44,203 nucleotides of DNA from Lachnoclostridium sp. UBA3320 (GCA_002361175.1 DESG01000149.1:28190-72392); one strand, 5' to 3'. Positions 1-7,434 are shown, numbered from the stretch's first letter. A program made the numbers and translations. Notes: generated by a model not told the origin, from the letters alone.

Positions 1-163
1 GCCCGAAAAGGACACAACCAAGTAATTCACGAGCAGAAATTAGAGCATCATCTTCATTAGTACCACTGGTAGCAGCTTTTAAGTCTGGGAAATCTACGGC
101 AATTTCCTGATTGGGTGCATACGTGAATATAGCAGGATAAAAATAGCGTTCTACTTTTTTCAT
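1..163 (-). CDS. hicB: HicB-family antitoxin, partial (3' end outside window)
   Basis: Translating the minus strand from ATG at 163 gives 54 residues that begin MKKVERYFYPAIFTYAPNQE and continue with IAVDFPDLKA. This matches the start of HicB antitoxins (a partial RNase-H-like fold with the VxFPDL motif). HicB neutralises the HicA mRNA interferase and usually represses its own operon through a C-terminal DNA-binding domain, which here lies beyond the window. A strong AGGAGG site (around 179-172) precedes the ATG. The gene follows hicA by 44 nt on the same strand, the usual toxin-first order. The frame is open to base 1, so the protein is cut by the window edge and not visibly broken. Confidence 0.85.
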   Translation of the reverse strand, partial: MKKVERYFYPAIFTYAPNQEIAVDFPDLKAATSGTNEDDALISARELLGCVLFG

Positions 164-207
164 GATATAGTTACCTCCTGGATTTATTTTGTAAATAGTA
201 GCCAGAG

Positions 208-405
208 CTACTTAAATGTTAGCCCTGACTGGTCTTCAATGTGTTTCAGCGTTGGAAGTGGTATGTCTTTGTCAGGATGTTTTATTGTGGTGCGTCCCTT
301 TTTAGTTGGGTGTTTGAATTGATGGTGACTACCTACCACGTTTACCTCATACCAGCCGTCTGCCTTTAGCATTTTAATAACTTCCCTTGATGAATAGCTT
401 TTTAT
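208..405 (-). CDS. hicA: HicA-type mRNA interferase toxin, probable AUA start
   Basis: HicA toxins are small double-stranded-RNA-binding-fold RNases that cut mRNA during translation and are held in check by HicB. The residues KMLKADGWYEV and GSHHQFKHP carry the family signature, including the catalytic histidine of the GSHHQF motif (about residue 27). The homologous start falls at 405, where the codon is ATA, with AGGAGG at 420-415 exactly nine bases upstream. The only upstream ATG (441-439) lies inside the spacer of the likely promoter, so it would not be transcribed from there. The next in-frame ATG (372) would remove 11 residues of the first helix. From 405 the protein has 65 residues, a normal HicA length. 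The family call is firm; the start codon is inferred. Confidence 0.8.
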   Translation of the reverse strand: MKSYSSREVIKMLKADGWYEVNVVGSHHQFKHPTKKGRTTIKHPDKDIPLPTLKHIEDQSGLTFK

Positions 406-428
406 GTATAGTTTCCTCCTGACAAGTA

Positions 429-458
429 TATAATTACACATATAAAAGTATTTGTCAA
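429..458 (-). promoter_or_regulatory. Putative sigma-A promoter of hicAB
   Basis: A perfect TTGACA -35 box (458-453, minus strand) is followed after 17-19 nt by overlapping AT-rich -10 candidates (AATTAT, ATTATA). Transcription would start near 424, a few bases before the AGGAGG of hicA, giving a very short leader. Confidence 0.55.
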
Positions 459-670
459 TAAAAATGCCAATACTTGAGTGCTATAAAAACGTACAATGAA
501 AACTGAATAATGAAAGGATAGTTTTATTTTCAAAAGACTAATTGAAGTAATATATGACCAGAAATTTGTATTTTCAGTGCTGAATAATATAAACAGTCTT
601 TGCAAAAATATATAATTTGTGTTAATATAGACATCTAGTCTTAAAAAGTAAAGAATTGAGGTATTTCAAA

Positions 671-1275
671 ATGGGAGAAACTAGGAAAAATAAAGTTATA
701 CCTTTGAATATTGTAATGACATATCCTGTCAGATGGGATAAATATAAAGTAATTCGGGATTTTCAGCAGAATTTTTATGATACCGTTGGATTTGAACACT
801 GGAAAGATCGTTTTGAATATAAATATGAAAATAAGACTTTAAGTATGTGGATAAATGGAATTGATATGCTGGCTTATGACCTGAAAATTAAAGACTGGCA
901 AAATATAAGCTGATAAGGCAAATGTATTGCGATTTTTTTAAAATAGAAGAGAAAATACCAGAAAGAAGAATTATACAAAATTATAATGCTTCTTATCATG
1001 GAATGGCAAAAGTACATAAAAAGAATAAACAATGTTATAACTGCAGGGGAATTGCAATAAGGTATGACATAAGTGAAATTTATTTGAAGAGGACTATTTT
1101 TCAAAAAGATGGTTATTATGATGCGCTGTCTACATATATACATGAATTATGCCATATGTTTGGCGGTGATGCTTCAAATGCATTCAGTCTGGGGCTGACT
1201 TTTGCAATGGAAATATTATTGTCAAACTATGCAGTTGTTGAAAAATTCAAATATAGATGTGATTCTCTTTATTAA
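671..1275 (+). pseudogene. Decayed ATP-binding / zinc metalloprotease protein
   Basis: Two adjacent open frames look like pieces of one larger protein. The first (671-913, after GAGG at 658-661) gives about 80 residues ending ...LAYDLKIKDWQNIS. The second, in another frame, is open from 892 (first ATG 922) to 1275. It contains HELCHMFGGD, a HExxH zinc-protease motif, in the context STYIHELCHMFGGDASNAFS. From memory of Lachnospiraceae proteins of roughly 500 residues, the first piece matches the N-terminal part and the second the C-terminal end, with most of the middle missing (an apparent junction follows MWINGIDMLAYD). Internal deletion plus frameshift is the simplest reading. The second frame could still encode a small HExxH protein, but it has no clear ribosome site. 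The full-length family's function is not known to me. Confidence 0.6.
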
Positions 1276-1353
1276 ACAAGAAAATATCTTGAAACTTTGG
1301 ATAGTGTACTTCAAGTAGCGAATTAATTTTTGTATAGATAATTGCACACAATG

Positions 1354-1387
1354 GTGCATAAAATCTGTATTATAGGATTTTATGCAC
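1354..1387. terminator. Perfect 12-bp inverted repeat, probable bidirectional terminator
   Basis: Arms GTGCATAAAATC (1354-1365) and GATTTTATGCAC (1376-1387) are perfectly complementary with a 10-nt loop. The plus strand continues into TATTAGTCTTTTT. The element lies between the convergent pseudogene and lysR-type gene and overlaps the stop codon of the latter. Confidence 0.5.
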
Positions 1388-2279
1388 TATTAGTCTTTTT
1401 AAATTCCTTTTGCTGATATTTTCCAAGTATATGATTATACATAGTGCGCACGGCTGGTGCCATAAAGCTAGGATTAAGTGTTGCAATTCCTATTATTCTA
1501 TAGGCATCAGGCTTTACAGTGTAACAGTCTACCTCATATGGTATGTCATTCATTACCATTTCTGGCATAAGACATATACCAAAACCACTTGCAACCATTG
1601 CTATAGTTGATAAATCATCAACTACGTGATAATTTGACTGTATGTTAAGTGAATTTTCCTTTAAAAAATTCTGTATATCTGCATCTGTAGATTCTCTTTG
1701 CGTTACAAACTGGTGATTTCTCATCTCATCAATTTCGATATATGGGGTATTTTTGTTTCTTGCCATTCCCTTTGGCACAATACATAAAAGCTTATCTTTA
1801 TATAGGGGTTTTATTGGGATATCTCCAGAACTTGATACAGATAAAAAGCCTAAATCTACAATACTATTTTTTATCCAATATGTCACATCATCATATGTGC
1901 CCTGAAATACTTCGATTGTGATATCGGGATATAAATGTTTAAATGAATTCATTATATCAGGCATCCAGTTAGTACACACACTTGAAAAACAACCTACTTT
2001 AACTTTGCCCTGTTTAAGTCCATTAAATTCAGCAACTGCTTGCTGCAAACTTTCATCACTGTTTAATACAGCATTGACATAAGGCAGCAGATGTTCGCCA
2101 TAATTTGTTAAAGTGACACCCATTTTGCTTCTATTTAGCAATGAAAAACCTAGTTCATTTTCCATAGAAGATATTGTATGGCTTACAGCAGAAGGGGTCA
2201 GTCCCAAGATATCTGCTGCTTTCCTGAAACTGCCCTGTTCTGCTACCATTTTAAATGCTTGATATGTTAATAAAGTCAT
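1380..2279 (-). CDS. LysR-family transcriptional regulator
   Basis: This is a 299-residue LysR-type regulator. The N-terminal winged helix-turn-helix is clear (residues 5-60: TYQAFKMVAEQGSFRKAADILGL, then TPSAVSHTISSMENELGF), followed by the two-lobed effector-binding domain. I chose the ATG at 2279 because it aligns with the family start and has GGGAA a few bases upstream; an earlier ATG at 2300 has no ribosome site. Its ATG overlaps the porB stop codon as ATGA, so translation is probably coupled and the regulator is the last gene of the por operon. That suggests it senses a metabolite of pyruvate/2-oxoacid metabolism, which is an inference from position only. The ligand cannot be read from the sequence. 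Confidence 0.9.
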   Translation of the reverse strand: MTLLTYQAFKMVAEQGSFRKAADILGLTPSAVSHTISSMENELGFSLLNRSKMGVTLTNYGEHLLPYVNAVLNSDESLQQAVAEFNGLKQGKVKVGCFSSVCTNWMPDIMNSFKHLYPDITIEVFQGTYDDVTYWIKNSIVDLGFLSVSSSGDIPIKPLYKDKLLCIVPKGMARNKNTPYIEIDEMRNHQFVTQRESTDADIQNFLKENSLNIQSNYHVVDDLSTIAMVASGFGICLMPEMVMNDIPYEVDCYTVKPDAYRIIGIATLNPSFMAPAVRTMYNHILGKYQQKEFKKTNSA

Positions 2280-3229
2280 TCTTTTGTTTCCCTTGAACAT
2301 TTATATAAAAGGTCTTCCCAACGCTTGTCCACTTCCTCTTGAAACTGTACTATCAAGTCTTCATTTCCTTTTTTAAATAAATGCTTAAACCTTCCTTGCT
2401 CTTTTAAGAAATCTTCTATTGGCAGCTTTTTCTTAGGCTTATATGACAATATCCATTTGCCATGGTCAACTTCAAAAAGCGGCCAGTAACATGTATCAAC
2501 TGCAAGTTTGCATATTTTCATAATCTCAGAAGTTTCATATCTCCAACCCCTTGGGCATGGTGTCATTATATTAAGAAATGCTGGACCTTCTGTATATATA
2601 GATTTTTCTGCTTTCATATGCAAATCTTTAAAGTCTGTAGTAAATGTTGTCTGTGCAACATAAGGCACATAATGGTCTGCAATAATACTTGCGAGGTCTT
2701 TACGATTTTGCATCTTGCCATTTGATTTTTTGCCTACAGGAGTAGTTGTTGTGTCTGCATACATCGGAGTTGCAGAAGAACGCTGTATTCCTGTATTCAT
2801 ATAAGCACCATTGTCATAACAGACATACACTATATCGTGTCCTCTCTCCATTGCGCCTGAGAGCGACTGGAAACCTATATCATATGTACCACCATCACCG
2901 CCAAATGTTATAAATTTAAATGTTTCATCTTCTGGTAATCTCCCACGTTTTTTCAATGCCTTATATGCAGTTTCAACGCCACTTAAAGTAGCTCCTGCAT
3001 TTTCAAAAGCATTATGTATATAACTGTCTTCCCATGATGTATATGGATACATAAAGGAAGAAACCTCTAAACAACCTGTTGCATTGCCTATAACTGCTCT
3101 GTCACCTTTATGCAGTGCACGCAGTACTGCACGAACTGCTATTGTAGCACCGCATCCTGCACACATACGATGACCAGGAGCTAAGCGTTCAGGTTTATTC
3201 ATCATTGTCTTTAAAGTATAGTCACTCAT
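2276..3229 (-). CDS. porB: Pyruvate (2-oxoacid):ferredoxin oxidoreductase, beta subunit
   Basis: This is the thiamine-diphosphate-binding subunit of the four-subunit oxidoreductase that converts pyruvate and CoA to acetyl-CoA, CO2 and reduced ferredoxin in the cytoplasm. The 317 residues show MCAGCGA (Cys23, Cys26), a third cysteine in ATGCLEV (Cys53) and a fourth in TPCPRGWRY, the ligands of the proximal 4Fe-4S cluster. The ThDP/Mg motif is GDGGTYDIG (111-119) followed by NGAYMNTG. The length is normal for PorB. It lies 13 nt after porA and overlaps the LysR gene by 4 nt. Pyruvate is the likeliest substrate from overall similarity, but a 2-ketoisovalerate enzyme cannot be excluded by eye. 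Confidence 0.92.
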   Translation of the reverse strand: MSDYTLKTMMNKPERLAPGHRMCAGCGATIAVRAVLRALHKGDRAVIGNATGCLEVSSFMYPYTSWEDSYIHNAFENAGATLSGVETAYKALKKRGRLPEDETFKFITFGGDGGTYDIGFQSLSGAMERGHDIVYVCYDNGAYMNTGIQRSSATPMYADTTTTPVGKKSNGKMQNRKDLASIIADHYVPYVAQTTFTTDFKDLHMKAEKSIYTEGPAFLNIMTPCPRGWRYETSEIMKICKLAVDTCYWPLFEVDHGKWILSYKPKKKLPIEDFLKEQGRFKHLFKKGNEDLIVQFQEEVDKRWEDLLYKCSRETKE

Positions 3230-3242
3230 TTACAGCCTCCTG

Positions 3243-4424
3243 TTATTTGCGTAATCCTATGTATTTATGCTGTTCAATTTTTTTACCATTTACAACCATA
3301 TCTTCTAGCTCACTAAAAACAGCCTTTGTCTCATCAACTGTAAAATCACGTCCTGCAAGACCATAAATATAATTTACAGTATCTATTATAACTTTATTAT
3401 TAAAAAGTGCAGATGTAACTTCACTTCCAAGAGGTCCTGTATTGCCATTATAGCTTTCGCAGCGATCCATAATTGCAACAGCCTTGCAGCCTTTAAGGGC
3501 GTTAGCAATTTCTTTTGCTGGGAACGGACGAAAAACTCTAAGTTTAAGCACTCCTACTTTCTTGCCACAAGTTCTTAGTTCATCAACAGCCTGTTTTGCA
3601 GTACCAGCAGCAGAGCCTATTATAAACATTATATAATCTGCATCTTTAGTCTTATATTCTTCAAAAAGCCCATATTCTCTGCCAGAAATTTTTTTAAATT
3701 TCTTAGCAACTTCAAGTATTACAGCTTTAGCATTTTCAAGTGCAATCTCTTGGTTTTTCTTTGCTTCCATCGCATAGCTGCTTATTGAATATGGTCCAAC
3801 AGAAATAGGTTTAGAAGGATTTAAAAGAAATTCTTCTGGAGTATATGTGCCAACAAATTTTTTTACATAATTATCTTCAATAAGCTCTATATTTTCAACA
3901 GCATGGCTTGTAATAAATCCATCTTGACAAATCATAATAGGAAGATGTACTGATTCATGTTCTGCAATAGGATATGCTTGGATAAAATTGTCATAGGCTT
4001 CTTGATTATTTTCTGCATAAATTTGTATCCAGCCAGTGTCCCTTGCGCCCATGCTGTCAGAGTGGTCGCAGTTAATATTGATAGGTCCTGACAATGTACG
4101 ATTTACAAGAGCAAGTGCAATCGGAAGCCTGTTAGATGCTGCAAGAAGCAATTCTTCCCACATAAGCGCAAGTCCTGCTGATGATGTGGCAGTAAGACTT
4201 CTTGCACCTGCTGCCTCAGCTCCTATTGCTGCACTCATTGAAGAATGTTCGCTTTCAACAGGTATAAATTCTGTATCTATTTCACCATTTGCTATATATG
4301 TTGAAACCATCTGTGGTATCTCTGTAGATGGGGTTATAGGAAATGCTGGCATAACATCAGGGTTAATCTGGCGTATAGCATATGATACAGCTTCGTTTCC
4401 AGACATACGTTCTTTAATAGCCAT
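3243..4424 (-). CDS. porA: Pyruvate (2-oxoacid):ferredoxin oxidoreductase, alpha subunit
   Basis: This 393-residue subunit contributes the PYR domain of the ThDP site and the C-terminal transketolase-like domain. Family landmarks are PAFPITPSTEIPQ near residue 28, FIPVESEHSSMSAAIGAEAAG, and SGPININCDHSDSM, the last typical of pyruvate enzymes. The start is the ATG at 4424, preceded by AGGAGG at 4440-4435; the frame stays open further upstream but that part belongs to the ferredoxin-like subunit. The delta-subunit stop TAA shares one base with this ATG, so the two are translationally coupled. Order gamma-delta-alpha-beta is the same as in thermophilic archaea and Thermotoga. Confidence 0.92.
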   Translation of the reverse strand: MAIKERMSGNEAVSYAIRQINPDVMPAFPITPSTEIPQMVSTYIANGEIDTEFIPVESEHSSMSAAIGAEAAGARSLTATSSAGLALMWEELLLAASNRLPIALALVNRTLSGPININCDHSDSMGARDTGWIQIYAENNQEAYDNFIQAYPIAEHESVHLPIMICQDGFITSHAVENIELIEDNYVKKFVGTYTPEEFLLNPSKPISVGPYSISSYAMEAKKNQEIALENAKAVILEVAKKFKKISGREYGLFEEYKTKDADYIMFIIGSAAGTAKQAVDELRTCGKKVGVLKLRVFRPFPAKEIANALKGCKAVAIMDRCESYNGNTGPLGSEVTSALFNNKVIIDTVNYIYGLAGRDFTVDETKAVFSELEDMVVNGKKIEQHKYIGLRK

Positions 4425-4729
4425 TACTGCACGCCCTCCTTCATTTCGATTGCACCAAAAGGACAGGCTTTTGCACAAATACCACATCCTTTGCAGTGGT
4501 CATAGTCAAAGTCCCCTCTTATGCCATCTTTTACAGGTATGCTGCTGTCAGGGCACACAGGAGTACACAAGAGACACTGTTTGCACTTATCTTCGTAAAA
4601 AACTGGTGTATTAGTTCTCCACTCTCCCGTTTTAAAAAGCTTTGACGTACCTCCTGCAAATATCATAAGTCCTTCTGTAAGTTGTCCATGTCCAGTATGT
4701 TCATTAATTTGTGTTATATCTGTTCTCAT
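4424..4729 (-). CDS. porD: Pyruvate:ferredoxin oxidoreductase, delta (2x4Fe-4S ferredoxin-like) subunit
   Basis: A 101-residue electron-transfer subunit with two classic 4Fe-4S motifs: CKQCLLCTPVCP (Cys49, 52, 55, 59) and CKGCGICAKACP (Cys79, 82, 85, 89). It passes electrons from the beta-subunit cluster to free ferredoxin. The start is the ATG at 4729, preceded by GGAGAA; this gives MRTDITQINEH..., matching the family, whereas the longer open frame begins inside the gamma-subunit gene. It sits between the gamma and alpha genes, with the gamma stop 38 nt upstream. Confidence 0.92.
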   Translation of the reverse strand: MRTDITQINEHTGHGQLTEGLMIFAGGTSKLFKTGEWRTNTPVFYEDKCKQCLLCTPVCPDSSIPVKDGIRGDFDYDHCKGCGICAKACPFGAIEMKEGVQ

Positions 4730-4767
4730 TATTAATTTTCTCCAATCAGTATATTTAAAGAAGCCGT

Positions 4768-5376
4768 TTAAGCAGAAAGGCTCATCTTGTCGCCCTCTAC
4801 AGCAGACCATACAATATCATATGCCATTTCAAGGGCTTTCATATTGCCATCTATGACTTCTGGTTTTTTAGCGAATTTATGCTGATATGATGCTCTCATT
4901 TCTTTGATAAATGTATTCCTATCCATAACACCACTGACAGCTACAATAGCAGCAAGCATAGGTGAATTAGGGAAATTTTTACCAAGAGTTTCTTCTGAAA
5001 TTTTTCTTGCGTCAACTGTATAAATACGCCCACTGTATTCTTCTAGTTTCTCTGCAATTTCCTCCCTGCTTTTTGGTGTATTTATAATAATTGCTCCGTT
5101 TTTCTTAAGTCCTGATGTGACATCAACCGATGAAAGAAGTGTTTCATCAACAACTACTACATAATCTGGTGTGTATATATTTGAATGAACACGAATCTTA
5201 CTATCACTAATTCTGTTATAAGCAGTAATAGGAGCTCCCATACGCTCTGGACCATACTCTGGAAATCCCTGTACGTTTTGTCCTGTTTTAAAAGCTACGT
5301 CTGCAAGCAATAATGCAGCAGTCTTAGCACCCTGTCCTCCTCTGCCATGCCATCTGATTTCAATTCCGTTATTCAT
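4768..5376 (-). CDS. porC: Pyruvate:ferredoxin oxidoreductase, gamma subunit
   Basis: A 202-residue subunit beginning MNNGIEIRWHGRGGQGAKTA, the glycine-rich start typical of the gamma subunits (POR_N-gamma fold) involved in CoA binding. QGFPEYGPERMGAPITAYNR is a second family landmark. The start ATG has AAAGGAGATTTTAAGAT directly upstream. It is the first gene of the operon, served by the promoter at 5423-5450, and is followed by delta, alpha, beta and the LysR regulator. Confidence 0.92.
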   Translation of the reverse strand: MNNGIEIRWHGRGGQGAKTAALLLADVAFKTGQNVQGFPEYGPERMGAPITAYNRISDSKIRVHSNIYTPDYVVVVDETLLSSVDVTSGLKKNGAIIINTPKSREEIAEKLEEYSGRIYTVDARKISEETLGKNFPNSPMLAAIVAVSGVMDRNTFIKEMRASYQHKFAKKPEVIDGNMKALEMAYDIVWSAVEGDKMSLSA

Positions 5377-5422
5377 ATCTTAAAATCTCCTTTAACTTAT
5401 CTTTTTTCAATCAGCATTTTTA

Positions 5423-5450
5423 ATTATAGCTCCATTTTATAAAAAGTAAA
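5423..5450 (-). promoter_or_regulatory. Putative sigma-A promoter of the por operon
   Basis: On the minus strand TTTACT (5450-5445) and TATAAT (5428-5423) are separated by 16 nt. Transcription would start near 5416, about 40 nt before porC. Confidence 0.65.
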
Positions 5451-5568
5451 GAGATTTTAAATAATTTTTTTCATTTTAATAATGAATTATTTTCACTTTT
5501 ATTGCGTAAAACTTTTATAAATTTATCCTTTTTTCAGATTATGCACCAGTTGCCTTTGCTTCACCGTA

Positions 5569-6075
5569 TTATTTTATAAAAGCAGTATATATCCAGTATA
5601 TAACACCAAACACCCACGAACTGAATATTCCATACAAAATCACTGGACCTGCGATTGAAAATATTTTACATCCAACACCAAATACATCTCCCTCTGCCTG
5701 AAATTCTATCGCAGGAGATACTACAGAATTTGCAAAGCCTGTAATTGGCACTATACTGCCCGCCCCTGCAAACTGTCCAAGTTTCTGATAAATATTAAAA
5801 CCTGTAAGTATTATACTTATTCCAATCAGCGTCATTGTGCTGTAAAGCCCTGCAAGTTTATCATCATTTCCTAAAGATTTATAAATTTCACTAAATATTT
5901 CTCCAAGAAGGCAGATAGAACCTCCTACTACAAATGCCTTAATACAATTTAAAAAAATATTGTTTTTAGGAGTCATATTTTTTACATATTCATTGTATTT
6001 TTCTTTTTGTAAATTACTGTCTTTCTCATTTATAACTTCTTCTATACCAGGATTATCTCTGTCTTTTTCTTTCAT
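5569..6075 (-). CDS. spoVAC: Stage V sporulation protein AC (SpoVA channel component)
   Basis: SpoVAC is an inner-membrane protein of the developing spore. The SpoVA proteins carry dipicolinic acid into the forespore and release it at germination, and SpoVAC has been linked to mechanosensitive channel activity. The 168 residues have a charged N-terminal tail and four hydrophobic segments (for example AFVVGGSICLLGEIF and GLYSTMTLIGISIILTGF). The motif GAGSIVPITGFANSVVSPAIEF is highly characteristic of SpoVAC/SpoVAE proteins. The start ATG at 6075 has AAGGAGG upstream; the longer open frame overlaps spoVAB. It ends the visible sporulation operon. No spoVAD or spoVAE gene follows. Confidence 0.92.
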   Translation of the reverse strand: MKEKDRDNPGIEEVINEKDSNLQKEKYNEYVKNMTPKNNIFLNCIKAFVVGGSICLLGEIFSEIYKSLGNDDKLAGLYSTMTLIGISIILTGFNIYQKLGQFAGAGSIVPITGFANSVVSPAIEFQAEGDVFGVGCKIFSIAGPVILYGIFSSWVFGVIYWIYTAFIK

Positions 6076-6092
6076 TATAGCCTCCTTAAATT

Positions 6093-6518
6093 CTAAATAC
6101 CACCACATATAAATAATTGATAGAATGTTCCAAACCCTTTTCCAAGAGCCAGCATAACTACAATTACTGGCAGTCCTGTGTAAAGACTGGTTCTTTTTAA
6201 AAGTATAGGTATAACTTTTAGACTTTCTGCAAGTGACATTGAAAGTGCGCCAACAAATATCCCTGCAAATATAGCAGCAATTATCATTCCAATTATGCCA
6301 ATATGGACATTAAATTTATACACAGTTATAAGACTTCCCACAGTGCCACCAAGTGCGATTGCTGTTTCCATTTGGCGAATGTCACAGCCAATTTTCATAC
6401 CACCTGCAAGTCTTGGAACTACTTTAAGCGCAGTAATAAGCGCAAATGTTCCAGCAGCTACAGCCACCCCGCCTGCAAAACCTATTACAAAAAGAACAAT
6501 ATTTTGAATAATTTCCAT
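6093..6518 (-). CDS. spoVAB: Stage V sporulation protein AB
   Basis: A 141-residue hydrophobic protein with several predicted membrane segments (IVLFVIGFAGGVAVAAGTFA, IGIIGMIIAAIFAGIFVGAL, GLPVIVVMLALGKGFGTFYQ). It resembles SpoVAB in sequence style, size and position, directly after spoVAA as in Bacillus subtilis. It acts in the spore membrane in dipicolinate transport, although its exact task within the SpoVA complex is not known. The ATG has GGAGAT nearby upstream, and the gene lies 11 nt after spoVAA. Confidence 0.88.
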   Translation of the reverse strand: MEIIQNIVLFVIGFAGGVAVAAGTFALITALKVVPRLAGGMKIGCDIRQMETAIALGGTVGSLITVYKFNVHIGIIGMIIAAIFAGIFVGALSMSLAESLKVIPILLKRTSLYTGLPVIVVMLALGKGFGTFYQLFICGGI

Positions 6519-6529
6519 TGCAGTATCTC

Positions 6530-7153
6530 CTATTTAATTATTTTGCCTTCTCTTGAAGAATCCGTAATTATTGTATTGTTTAAATCTTCTTCAAAAGTGC
6601 GCATTTCCATATGGAGCGGCGTTGGATCATCATGGATTTTTGAACTTTTAAAATGATTATAAAAGCCAAGTATTCCTATTGGTATTCCAATACTGTAAGC
6701 AATTTCTAAAATTGAGCCATCTGACTTATGCACACCTGTCACCAGATAATAGAAATCATTAAATACATCTCCTACACTCACATCAGTATTAAATGTCATT
6801 ATAGTAAATGCTGAACCAAAGAAAACTATAAGTGCAACAAATATAAGCTTTGTATATTCAAGCCATCTTTTATCTGGCACAGGCAATTTATACTCTACAA
6901 TAAATTCTGGTTCTCCAATAGTCTGGATTGTAACATCAGGATACTGTTTCTGTATCATACTTACCACTTTTATAACTGAGAATACAAGAGTTTCATCTTT
7001 GTTTCCTTTCACAGTATATAAAATGATATTTCCAATTTCTTTAACCATATTACTATCCGCAGAAAATATTTCTGCTATGTCTTGAAGTAGTATCTTTTTA
7101 TTTACTACTTGGACATTCTGACCAATTTTCAGATACACCGTATTAGCTTTCAT
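6530..7153 (-). CDS. spoVAA: Stage V sporulation protein AA
   Basis: A 207-residue protein with a soluble N-terminal domain (about residues 1-95, beginning MKANTVYLKIGQNVQVVNKK and ending ...EPEFIVEYKLP) and two membrane segments: LIFVALIVFFGSAFTIMTFN near 105-125 and YSIGIPIGILGFYNHF near 158-175. The sequence and the position before spoVAB identify SpoVAA. It functions in the forespore inner membrane with the other SpoVA proteins. The gene follows the 66-aa open frame by 21 nt and belongs to the unit started by the sigma-G-type promoter at 7405-7434. Confidence 0.9.
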   Translation of the reverse strand: MKANTVYLKIGQNVQVVNKKILLQDIAEIFSADSNMVKEIGNIILYTVKGNKDETLVFSVIKVVSMIQKQYPDVTIQTIGEPEFIVEYKLPVPDKRWLEYTKLIFVALIVFFGSAFTIMTFNTDVSVGDVFNDFYYLVTGVHKSDGSILEIAYSIGIPIGILGFYNHFKSSKIHDDPTPLHMEMRTFEEDLNNTIITDSSREGKIIK

Positions 7154-7174
7154 TAATATTTCCGTCCTTTACTA

Positions 7175-7375
7175 TTAGTCAGGCAAGTTTAGTCTCTTAT
7201 TATGCCAACTAAATGCAACCATGCTGGCATCGGGTTCTTCGTCCCAACTTCTTTCTACAATTCTGCCATTGGCATATTCCACCCTTGTATTGCGTACAGA
7301 TGTCAGATAGCATACTGTCGTAATAATCATAAGTCCAAAAACAATAGCAATAAGCCATACTTTATTTTTCTTCAT
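7175..7375 (-). CDS. Small membrane-anchored protein in the spoVA operon (unknown function)
   Basis: A 66-residue protein with a basic start (MKKNK) and one hydrophobic helix (VWLIAIVFGLMIITTVCYL), followed by a polar tail ending AFSWHNKRLNLPD. It may be an anchored protein or have a signal peptide without an obvious cleavage site. I do not recognise a family. It is the first gene after the sigma-G-type promoter at the end of sigF and lies 21 nt before spoVAA, so expression in the forespore is likely. The ribosome site is a weak GGGGG eight bases before the ATG. Being real is favoured by its operon position and open length, but conservation is unchecked. Confidence 0.65.
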   Translation of the reverse strand: MKKNKVWLIAIVFGLMIITTVCYLTSVRNTRVEYANGRIVERSWDEEPDASMVAFSWHNKRLNLPD

Positions 7376-7404
7376 AATAAATGCCCCCTTTTTTTATTAT
7401 AAAT

Positions 7405-7434
7405 TAGTATGGCTTATATATCTTTTAATATTCA
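7405..7434 (-). promoter_or_regulatory. Putative sigma-G (forespore) promoter of the spoVA unit
   Basis: On the minus strand TGAATA (7434-7429) and CATACTA (7411-7405) are separated by 17 nt. This is the B. subtilis sigma-G consensus without a mismatch. The TGA of the -35 box is the sigF stop codon. Transcription would start near 7398, 23 nt before the small membrane gene. Confidence 0.7.

Noticed and set aside
2280..2300. Upstream ATG for the LysR gene
   Set aside because: No ribosome site, while the ATG at 2279 aligns with the family start and is coupled to porB.
4036..4614. Open frame of 192 codons on the plus strand
   Set aside because: It lies wholly opposite porA/porD, has no ribosome site and no family resemblance; the minus-strand genes are unambiguous.
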